In this document: piece after piece, positions 24,146 to 30,581 of the stretch
How positions within the stretch are numbered: position 1 is the first letter of the stretch
Layout of the letters: each line of letters begins with the position of its first letter
Assembly (NCBI GenBank): GCA_900316795.1
Contig: ONEF01000018.1
Coordinates: forward strand, 1 to 33,932
Origin: an uncultured Bacteroidales bacterium
GTDB taxonomy: Bacteria; Bacteroidota; Bacteroidia; Bacteroidales; UBA932
Direction: 5' to 3'
DNA: 33,932 nucleotides
Made by a program: the position numbers and the translations under genes
Notes under the pieces: model-generated
What the model saw: only the letters and a program-made list of their open reading frames with translations
What the model was told of the DNA's origin: nothing
Database searches by the model: none

Positions 24146-26014
24146 ATGTACGATATTATAGAATTGAAGTCCAAGAGTTTTGATGAACTTTTGGCAATCG
24201 CTGAGAAACTTGAAATTTCAAAACCTAAGTCTTATTCCCAGGATGACCTGGTTTACAAGATTTTGGACGAACAAGCCATAAAAGCTTCTGAACAACCCGT
24301 TGAAAAAGTCAAAAAAAGAGGAAGACCAAGAGTCAACAAGGCTCCGGTTGAGAAAGAAGCAGTCCAGCAGCCTAAACAGGAAACCGTCCAGACTGACAAT
24401 GCCAATAATGCAAAGACGGAAGATGTCCAGAACGCACCGAAGAAGCGCGGTCGCAAGAAGAAGGTGAACAATGACGCACCTGTCCAGGTTTCTTCCGTGT
24501 CTTCATCAGAAAGTGTTGTAACTTCTGTTTCCGAACCGGCTCCGGTTGCACCTGCTGTTGCACAAAATTCTGAGGCTAAAGCTGTTCAGCCTGAGAACCA
24601 GCCTGTTCAGCCGCAACAGCAGCGTCAGAGGCGTCCTCGCATCCAGAGGCCTGTGAATATGAATCAAGACCAGCAGGCCACGCAGCCTGTAAAGTTTGAG
24701 CGTCCGGTTCAGAACGAGCGTCCGGTCCAGAACGAGCGTCCGGTTCAGAACGAGCGTCCGGTCCAGAACGACCGCCCGGTCCAGAACGATCGCCCGGTCC
24801 AGAACGACCGTCTTGCTCATAATGACCGTCCGATTCAGAACGAGCGTCCTCAGGAGCAGGAGGAAAAGGCTCCAAAGATTGAGTTTGAGGGTGTTGTAAA
24901 GGCTGAGGGAGTGCTTGAAATCATGCCGGACGGCTATGGTTTCCTCCGTTCCTCTGACTACAACTACCTGAACTCACCGGACGATATTTATGTATCGCAG
25001 AGCCAGATAAAGCTCTTTGCCCTGAAGACCGGTGATACCGTTTTCGGAGAAATCAAACCGCCGAGAGAGGGTGACAAGTATTTCCCTCTGGTAAAGATAG
25101 ACTCTATCAACGGCAGGGATCCTGCTTTCATCCGCGACAGGGTTCCGTTCGACTTCCTCACTCCGCTTTTCCCGGACGAGAAGTTCAACATCCTTGGTAA
25201 CGGTCACAACAATCTCTCCTGTAGGGTAGTGGATATGTTCGCCCCTATAGGCAAAGGACAGAGAGGCCTTATCGTGGCTCAGCCAAAGACCGGTAAGACT
25301 GTGCTTTTGAAGGAGATAGCCAATGCCATCGCAGACAACCATCCGGAAGTCTATTTGATAGTCCTGCTCATAGACGAGCGTCCTGAGGAAGTTACGGACA
25401 TGGCTCGCAGCGTGAAGGCTGAGGTTGTGGCTTCCACCTTCGACGAGCAGGCTGAAAGGCACGTGAAGGTAGCCAGCATGGTTCTGGAGAAGGCCAAGAG
25501 ACTGGTAGAGTGCGGCCACGACGTTGTAATCCTGCTGGATTCCATCACCCGTCTCGCCAGAGCTTTCAACACAGTCCAGCCTGCCAGCGGCAAGGTCCTC
25601 AGCGGCGGTGTGGATGCAAATGCGCTTCACAAGCCAAAGAGATTCTTCGGAGCTGCAAGAAACGTTGAGAACGGCGGTTCCCTGACCATTATAGCCACAG
25701 CCCTTACAGAGACAGGTTCCAAGATGGACGATGTCATCTTTGAGGAATTCAAGGGTACGGGTAATATGGAACTTCAGCTTGACCGCAAGCTTTCCAACAA
25801 GCGCATCTTCCCGGCTGTAGATGTAACTCTCTCATCCACAAGAAGAGACGACCTTCTTGTAAACAAGGAAGCCCTGAACCGCATCTGGATATTGAGAAAC
25901 TACCTCTCAGACATGAACAGCGTGGAGGCTATGGAGTTCATGAAGGCGCGTCTGGAGAAGACTGCCACCAACGAGGAATTCCTCGTGACGATGAACGGAG
26001 ATGCCCTCAAGTAG
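24146..26014 (+). CDS. rho: Transcription termination factor Rho with disordered insertion
   Basis: Rho is a hexameric RNA helicase that ends transcription. The 622-residue protein begins with the Rho N-domain helix bundle (residues 1-45, [19 protein letters not shown]), followed by about 200 low-complexity residues: basic AT-hook-like motifs ([10 protein letters not shown] and KKRGRKKK), Gln/Pro/Val-rich stretches and eight six-residue repeats of the RPVQN(E/D) type. The RNA-binding cold-shock-like domain ([15 protein letters not shown]) and the ATPase core with Walker A PKTGKT near 380 and [12 protein letters not shown] follow. E. coli Rho is 419 residues; the extra length is the insertion. 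In Bacteroides thetaiotaomicron a similar region drives phase separation. It has a -33/-7 promoter and a long 3' hairpin. Confidence 0.97.
   Translation: MYDIIELKSKSFDELLAIAEKLEISKPKSYSQDDLVYKILDEQAIKASEQPVEKVKKRGRPRVNKAPVEKEAVQQPKQETVQTDNANNAKTEDVQNAPKKRGRKKKVNNDAPVQVSSVSSSESVVTSVSEPAPVAPAVAQNSEAKAVQPENQPVQPQQQRQRRPRIQRPVNMNQDQQATQPVKFERPVQNERPVQNERPVQNERPVQNDRPVQNDRPVQNDRLAHNDRPIQNERPQEQEEKAPKIEFEGVVKAEGVLEIMPDGYGFLRSSDYNYLNSPDDIYVSQSQIKLFALKTGDTVFGEIKPPREGDKYFPLVKIDSINGRDPAFIRDRVPFDFLTPLFPDEKFNILGNGHNNLSCRVVDMFAPIGKGQRGLIVAQPKTGKTVLLKEIANAIADNHPEVYLIVLLIDERPEEVTDMARSVKAEVVASTFDEQAERHVKVASMVLEKAKRLVECGHDVVILLDSITRLARAFNTVQPASGKVLSGGVDANALHKPKRFFGAARNVENGGSLTIIATALTETGSKMDDVIFEEFKGTGNMELQLDRKLSNKRIFPAVDVTLSSTRRDDLLVNKEALNRIWILRNYLSDMNSVEAMEFMKARLEKTATNEEFLVTMNGDALK
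24698..24841 (+). repeat. Eight 18-base tandem repeats in rho
   Basis: Eight units of 18 bases encode E/D-R-P-V-Q-N; units 1-6 keep the consensus, unit 7 reads R-L-A-H-N and unit 8 R-P-I-Q-N. The base pattern (gaacgagcgtccggttca-like) keeps silent differences between units, so the array is not a recent copy. It adds length to the disordered part of Rho. Confidence 0.9.
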
Positions 26015-26017
26015 AAG

Positions 26018-26123
26018 CTGCCGCTTAAATAGCTGATGTTCAGCGATATGATAAAACATCCTCCCTTGATTTCGAGGGAGGATGTTTGTGTAATGCTCAA
26101 ATAATCAGGTGCTTAAGCGGCAG
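26018..26123. repeat. Outer inverted repeat around the rho/ridA hairpin
   Basis: CTGCCGCTTAA at 26018-26028 and its exact complement TTAAGCGGCAG at 26113-26123 are 84 bases apart and enclose the 13-bp hairpin at 26054-26087. Together they fill almost the whole gap between the convergent rho and ridA genes. Confidence 0.75.
26054..26087. terminator. Bidirectional terminator hairpin between rho and ridA
   Basis: AAACATCCTCCCT at 26054-26066 and AGGGAGGATGTTT at 26075-26087 form a perfect 13-bp stem with an 8-base loop. T residues follow on the minus-strand side (TTTTAT) and a shorter TTTGTGT on the plus side. It serves both convergent transcripts. Confidence 0.8.
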
Positions 26124-26125
26124 GG

Positions 26126-26503
26126 CTATTTGACTGCAATTATGTCAACCTCAACCATTGCACCCTTAGGAAGGGCTGCCACCTGATAGGCGACTCTTGC
26201 CGGATATGGCTCGCTGAAGAACTTGGCATAGACCTCGTTCAGTGCTCCGAAGTTTGCCAGGTCCTGCAGATAGCAGGTAACCTTTACGGCATCGCTCATC
26301 TTGAATCCGCCTTCTTCAAGCACGTTCTTAAGGTTGGTGAACACCTGGGTAAGCTGCTCCTTGAATCCTCCCGGAACAAATTCTCCGGTTGCAGGGTCTA
26401 TAGGGAGCTGTCCTGATGCATAGATTGTGTTGTCTGCTACAACTGCTTGGCTGTAAGTTCCTACAGCTGCAGGGGCTTTGGGGCTTGCTACTATTTTCTT
26501 CAT
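26126..26503 (-). CDS. ridA: RidA/YjgF-type enamine/imine deaminase
   Basis: Removes reactive 2-aminoacrylate and related imines made by pyridoxal phosphate enzymes. The 125-residue protein has the family pattern: IYASGQLPIDPATGEFV, LKNVLEEGGFKMSDAVKVTCYLQDLANFGALN, and the catalytic arginine in YPARVAYQVAALPKGAMVEVDIIA. It forms trimers in known members. It is the last gene of the minus-strand cluster, seven bases after the flavin reductase-like gene, and ends at the hairpin between it and rho. Confidence 0.95.
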   Translation of the reverse strand: MKKIVASPKAPAAVGTYSQAVVADNTIYASGQLPIDPATGEFVPGGFKEQLTQVFTNLKNVLEEGGFKMSDAVKVTCYLQDLANFGALNEVYAKFFSEPYPARVAYQVAALPKGAMVEVDIIAVK

Positions 26504-26510
26504 ATCGTGT

Positions 26511-27083
26511 TTATTTTTTCATAAGGTCCTTGCCGGCATCCCAGGCCATTCCAACTTTTTCTCCGGTAACATAGTAACCGTGCTGGAACTGGTCGAAAAT
26601 AAGCGCATTCAGTTTTGAAGGGTCTATCTTGCCATTATCGGAAAGGACAGACTCGTCGGCTTTCACGTTTTCTATCTTTGCCACTATGCAGTACATGTGG
26701 TCGTTGTTGACTACATCTGCGAGTGTACATTCCATTGTAACCGGAAACTCCTCTATGACAGGAGCGTTCACAAATTCGCTCTTGGATGCCTTGTAGCCGG
26801 TGCGTTCAAACTTGTCCGCCATTTTGTTTCCTGATGCAATACCAAAGAAATCAGCTACATCCATGTGAGCCTTGTCTGCTATGGCAACTGTCAGGGCTTT
26901 GGTTTTGAGTATATTCTGCGTAGTCTTGTGGTTCTCGCTGATGAACAAGGCTATTTTGTCCATATCGCAAATCATTCCCCAGGCAGCGTTCATCACATTG
27001 ACTTTGCCGTTTTCGTCGTATGCTGCCACCATAAGCACAGGCATAGGATAAACCGCTGGTACAACTCCCAAATTTTTTTTCAT
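26511..27083 (-). CDS. Flavin reductase-like protein (FMN-binding split barrel)
   Basis: A 190-residue protein of the flavin reductase-like split-barrel family: VYPMPVLMVAAYDENGKVNVMNAAWGM, CDMDKIALFISENHKTTQNI, then FPVTMECTLADVVNNDHMYCIVAKIENV. The family binds FMN and in some members reduces flavin with NAD(P)H; the partner enzyme is unknown. The frame is open to 27149, but ATG 27083 (MKKNLGVVPAVYP) is chosen as the normal start. ridA follows seven bases after. The upstream exporter gene ends 47 bases before; no -7 element is seen between them, so all probably belong to one transcript. Confidence 0.9.
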   Translation of the reverse strand: MKKNLGVVPAVYPMPVLMVAAYDENGKVNVMNAAWGMICDMDKIALFISENHKTTQNILKTKALTVAIADKAHMDVADFFGIASGNKMADKFERTGYKASKSEFVNAPVIEEFPVTMECTLADVVNNDHMYCIVAKIENVKADESVLSDNGKIDPSKLNALIFDQFQHGYYVTGEKVGMAWDAGKDLMKK

Positions 27084-27130
27084 AATCTTTATAAGTCCGT
27101 TTTGTTGATTAGTATTATGTGTTTGTGTTA

Positions 27131-28018
27131 TCAGAATATCATGTAGCAAAACATTCCTGCGGCTATGCCCAGCAATGCGCAGAAGACTTTGCTCAGCACC
27201 CAGGATTTCTTGCTCTGGGCCAGAAGCGGAAGCGAGACGTGGCCTTGCTGGCTTATGGCGCTGGTCAGCAGCACATAGAAAGGCAGGGTGCCTTGGGCTA
27301 CAAGCAGTATGAACACCATGTGCGGACCGCTTTGCGGAATGAGTCCAATAACGGCTGCGGCTGTTACCACCAGTGGCATATAACTTTCGTGGCCTGTAAT
27401 CCAGTCTTCTATGTTGATGTATTCAGCAATGGCTCCGCATAGGACAAGTGCTCCGAAAGACCATAGGAACACGCTCAGAAGATGCTTCTTTACGATGTGT
27501 TCCCATATATGCTCCTTAAGGAAATGCTTCAGGTTCCTTGATTTTTTGTGTGCATGATCTTCTTGATGTATCTGGAAACTCTCCGGACACAGGCTCTTCT
27601 GCCTTTTCTTTTTTGTCAGGCTTATAGCCAGTCCGGCGCAGAAACCTATTGCGCAAAGTATGGCAAGCAGCTTGAAGAAAAGACTCGGCGATGTAGCCAG
27701 AAGGACAAAGGCTTCGTCTCCGGTGGAGACTATCATCGTTGAAACCAAGGCCCCTGCTCCGATGATGGAATGGGTGTATAGAGATACGGAGGCGAATCCG
27801 CCCACACATCCCGGTATTGCACCGAGGATGGTTCCTGTCAAGACCTGGCGGAAGGGGGAATCTTTAAGTGATTTGAACCATCGCCCCTTGTTCTCGATGT
27901 TGATGAACTCTATGACAGACATCATCACGAGAACAAGAGCTGTAATGCTGACAGCTCCCGTCAAGGATTCAAGCAATATGCGAAATATCTGATCCAAAGG
28001 ACTTAATTTAAAAGACAC
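27131..28018 (-). CDS. Putative heavy-metal exporter permease (ArsP_2-like, 295 aa)
   Basis: An inner-membrane protein of about nine or ten segments in two halves. Each half carries a conserved polar turn: GAIPGCVGGFASVSLYTHSI with STGDEAFVLLA in the first, and GLIPQSGPHMVF with SAISQQGHVSLPL in the second. This is the plan of the putative 10-TM heavy-metal efflux (ArsP_2/DUF2899) family, annotated in places as arsenic or manganese efflux. The central loop is histidine-rich (SFQIHQEDHAHKKSRN), fitting metal binding. The start is GTG at 28018, with GGAAG about 8-12 bases ahead. It lies 21 bases after meaB. The transported metal is not known. Confidence 0.78.
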   Translation of the reverse strand: MSFKLSPLDQIFRILLESLTGAVSITALVLVMMSVIEFINIENKGRWFKSLKDSPFRQVLTGTILGAIPGCVGGFASVSLYTHSIIGAGALVSTMIVSTGDEAFVLLATSPSLFFKLLAILCAIGFCAGLAISLTKKKRQKSLCPESFQIHQEDHAHKKSRNLKHFLKEHIWEHIVKKHLLSVFLWSFGALVLCGAIAEYINIEDWITGHESYMPLVVTAAAVIGLIPQSGPHMVFILLVAQGTLPFYVLLTSAISQQGHVSLPLLAQSKKSWVLSKVFCALLGIAAGMFCYMIF

Positions 28019-28039
28019 CTGAGACTTCCTGTCATCAAG

Positions 28040-29182
28040 CTACTTGGCATCCTTGTAGATATCAAGAAGCTGCTCTGCCGCCATAAAGGAATCTATCTGT
28101 CCGGCAAGCACCTGCTGCTCTGTCTTTTCAATAGCTTTCTCAACCTCTGGATTGTCGTAGAAGTCGTTCCTGAGCGTTTCATCTATATGCTCGTACATCC
28201 AGTATTTTGCCTGCTGGCGGCGCTTGATGTCGTAGTAGCCGTTCTTCCTGACAAGCTTGAAGTAGGCTTCTATCTTTTCCAGGATCTCCGGAAGGCCTTT
28301 CTTGGTGACGGCAGAGGAAGTGACGGCAGTAGGTACCCATCCTGAATCTGTAGGAGGGAACAGGTGAAGGGCGTTGGCATACAGTGCTTTTGCTCCTTCC
28401 GCCTTCTCTTCGTTGCTTCCGTCTGCCTTGGTTATGGCGATGAGGTCACTCATCTCCATAATTCCGCGCTTGATGCCCTGGAGATCGTCTCCGGCACCGC
28501 TGAGCATAAGCAGGAGGAAGAAGTCGCTCATGGAGTGTACTGCAGTTTCGCTCTGGCCCACGCCCACGGTCTCTATGAAAATAACGTCGTAGCCCGCTGC
28601 TTCGCAGAGGATTATGGTTTCCCTGGTCTTTCTTGTCACGCCTCCCAGACTGCCGGCGCTTGGCGAAGGCCTGATGAAGGCATTGGGATCTTTGGTAAGG
28701 GTTTCCATTCTGGTTTTGTCTCCGAGGATGGAACCTTTGGTCTTCTCGCTGGAAGGGTCAACAGCCAGGACAGCCAGCTTGTGACCGGAACCGGTGATAT
28801 ATCCGCCGAAAGCCTCTATGAATGTGCTCTTTCCGGCTCCAGGAACGCCTGTAATACCGATTCTCATTGAACGCATCTTGCTTTTCCTGACCTTCTCCTG
28901 GCAACCTATGATGATTTCCTTGGCCAGGGCCCTGTGTTCAGGATTTGAGCTCTCGATTATGGTTATGGCTTTGCCCAGGATTGCCCTGTCTCCGGCAAAG
29001 ATGCCCTTGAGATATTCCTTGGCTGTAAGAACGGAAGGCTTCTTCTTTACAAAGAAGTTCTTGATATAAGGATTTACTATCGGCTGGGAATTAACTCCGT
29101 CGTTCACCACCAGGGCGGTGTCGTTCTTCTTGCTTTTCTTTGGAGGCCAGTCCTCTGTTGTAGCGTCTATCTTGTTGCTCAT
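28040..29182 (-). CDS. meaB: Methylmalonyl-CoA mutase-associated GTPase MeaB
   Basis: A GTPase chaperone that protects and loads cobalamin into methylmalonyl-CoA mutase. Motifs in order: P-loop GVPGAGKS near residues 110-117, LAVDPSSEKTKGSILGDKTRM, IETVGVGQSE (switch II), and TKADGSN (base recognition). The 380-residue length fits Bacteroidetes MeaB, with an N-terminal lysine-rich start. The frame is open up to 29272, but ATG 29182 (MSNKIDATTED) is preferred because a -7 element sits just before it at 29205. The mutase genes are not in this window; their presence would fit propionate production through succinate. First gene of the four-gene minus-strand cluster. Confidence 0.95.
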   Translation of the reverse strand: MSNKIDATTEDWPPKKSKKNDTALVVNDGVNSQPIVNPYIKNFFVKKKPSVLTAKEYLKGIFAGDRAILGKAITIIESSNPEHRALAKEIIIGCQEKVRKSKMRSMRIGITGVPGAGKSTFIEAFGGYITGSGHKLAVLAVDPSSEKTKGSILGDKTRMETLTKDPNAFIRPSPSAGSLGGVTRKTRETIILCEAAGYDVIFIETVGVGQSETAVHSMSDFFLLLMLSGAGDDLQGIKRGIMEMSDLIAITKADGSNEEKAEGAKALYANALHLFPPTDSGWVPTAVTSSAVTKKGLPEILEKIEAYFKLVRKNGYYDIKRRQQAKYWMYEHIDETLRNDFYDNPEVEKAIEKTEQQVLAGQIDSFMAAEQLLDIYKDAK

Positions 29183-29204
29183 GTCGAGTTTCTGTTGTTT
29201 TCTG

Positions 29205-29212
29205 CAAATATA
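29205..29212 (-). promoter_or_regulatory. Candidate -7 element for the meaB cluster
   Basis: On the minus strand this is TATATTTG, an exact match. Transcription would begin near 29201, 19 bases before the meaB ATG. A TTTG at 29228-29225 is only 12 bases upstream, so no good -33. Confidence 0.5.
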
Positions 29213-29225
29213 AGCAGTATTTGTC

Positions 29226-29241
29226 AAAAACCCGAACCGGG
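29226..29241 (-). terminator. Short terminator after the DUF1573 gene
   Basis: On the minus strand: CCCG-GTT-CGGG followed at once by TTTTT (29230-29226). It starts 5 bases after the stop of the upstream gene and just before the meaB promoter. The stem is only 4 bp. Confidence 0.45.
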
Positions 29242-29246
29242 GACTG

Positions 29247-30356
29247 TCAGTCTGTGACGCTTCCGCTGACAAAAACGGTTACCAGCGGCCTGTCCGGCGA
29301 GTTTGTCACGAGAGTAAGGATGAATACCTTGTCCGGATCTGCCTTGGAGGCTGTGATGTTCCCTGTAAGGGTGGCTTTCCCTCCAGCCGGTACGGTTGCA
29401 GGGCAGTGGATTTCCATCTTGTCCGCTCCGGTCTCAACCTTGTAAATCCTCAGAGCGGTCTTGCCAGGATTGTTGAAGCTTACCTTGACCGGTATGACCG
29501 AGCCTTTCTTGACGCTGCCGAACTGGAAGGAGCTCTTGTCCAGAAATATCTGCGGGGCCTTGTCTTTCTGCTCTTTGCTCAGCGATGTGTATGGCGTCAC
29601 GATTGTAGCCTCGGCCGAGAACACCCCGGCCTTCTTTCCGTCGCAGAGGATGTCTGCCTTGTAGAAGTTCTTTCCCCATCTCTTCTTCCCTGCCGCAGTA
29701 TTGATTGTATATGAGATTGTTGCGCTTTCTCCAGGGGCTATCTCCGAAGGTGATATGGAGATTTCCAGGGCCGGGTCTGCATTGGCAAAACCAACAGACA
29801 CTTTCCTGGAGGATATGTTGACCACATTCTCTTTGGCCGCCTTCTTCAGGCCCTGCTCAATCTGTCCGGCGTTCTGCCTTTCCGCCTTCATTCCCAGCGG
29901 CCCGAAGTGTGCCGGATAGAGTTCAGATACAGGCTTTTCCTTGTCGTAAGCAACTCCTGTGATCCTCAATTGAATAGGTTTTGGTGAAGATGATACATAT
30001 ACGGTCAGGGTCTTGTCAAACGGATAGGCTCCCTGGTCGTTGAGGAAGGTTACGGTTATCACCCCGCTCTCCCCAGGGCGGATAGGGGCCTTGTTCCATT
30101 CCGGTACCGAGCATCCGCAGGAAGAGAGGATATTGTTGATGACAACCGGCTCCTGACTCACATTGGTGTACTTGAACTGGCATTTCTTCTCTCCGCTTCC
30201 GGCCAGTATCTTGCCGAAGTTGTGCACCACCTTGTCGAATTTCAGCGATGTGGTATGCCCTGTCTGGGCCATCGCTGAGCCAAGAACCACACATACAGCC
30301 AAAACTGAAGCCACCACTCTTGTTGCCAGTATCCTGATATTTCCAAAGTTTCTCAT
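29247..30356 (-). CDS. Exported protein with two DUF1573 domains
   Basis: A 369-residue protein with a signal peptide (residues about 1-31, ending SAMAQ). The first DUF1573 domain is at about 40-135 (FDKVVHNFGKILAGSG, FKYTNVSQEPVVINNILSSC, then GCSVPEW) and a second Ig-like copy at about 270-365 (FQFGSVKKGSVIPVKVSFNNPGKT). A middle Ig-like stretch lies between. DUF1573 proteins are common in Bacteroidetes and have an ASH/MSP-like fold, but their role is not known. The gene has a full -33/-7 promoter and, unusually for this genome, a strong AGGAGG Shine-Dalgarno about 9 bases before the ATG at 30356. Confidence 0.88.
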   Translation of the reverse strand: MRNFGNIRILATRVVASVLAVCVVLGSAMAQTGHTTSLKFDKVVHNFGKILAGSGEKKCQFKYTNVSQEPVVINNILSSCGCSVPEWNKAPIRPGESGVITVTFLNDQGAYPFDKTLTVYVSSSPKPIQLRITGVAYDKEKPVSELYPAHFGPLGMKAERQNAGQIEQGLKKAAKENVVNISSRKVSVGFANADPALEISISPSEIAPGESATISYTINTAAGKKRWGKNFYKADILCDGKKAGVFSAEATIVTPYTSLSKEQKDKAPQIFLDKSSFQFGSVKKGSVIPVKVSFNNPGKTALRIYKVETGADKMEIHCPATVPAGGKATLTGNITASKADPDKVFILTLVTNSPDRPLVTVFVSGSVTD

Positions 30357-30385
30357 GACAGTTCCTCCTTTTATTCCGTGTTATG

Positions 30386-30416
30386 CAAAGATAGTGCGAG
30401 ACTAGTGAAATACAAA
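30386..30416 (-). promoter_or_regulatory. Promoter of the DUF1573 gene
   Basis: On the minus strand, TTTG at 30416-30413 and TATCTTTG at 30393-30386 are 19 bases apart, an exact Bacteroidetes -33/-7 pair. Transcription would begin near 30382. Another minus-strand TATCTTTG at 30510-30503 has no -33. Confidence 0.75.
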
Positions 30417-30536
30417 CTTGTTCAAATAAGTATACTGTAGTGGTTCTATTATCTGGGACCACGACATAAACGACATGGTTTCATACTTTTGAATAATTTC
30501 TTCAAAGATAATAAATGGTTTAATACGATAAGTTGT

Positions 30537-30544
30537 TATATTTG
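30537..30544 (+). promoter_or_regulatory. Candidate -7 element for the M16 peptidase gene
   Basis: TATATTTG at 30537-30544; start near 30548 and a leader of about 34 bases. No clear -33. The 225-base divergent gap before the gene otherwise holds only the opposing promoter and a weak hairpin (GTGGTTC/GGACCAC near 30440). Confidence 0.55.
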
Positions 30545-30581
30545 TTCCTTTGGAAAACAATCAAACTATTATTTATAAGAC

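Noticed and set aside
30430..30470. Weak hairpin GTGGTTC/GGACCAC in the divergent gap before the M16 gene
   Set aside because: Short stem with a wobble and no T-run; lies outside both predicted leaders, no function can be supported.
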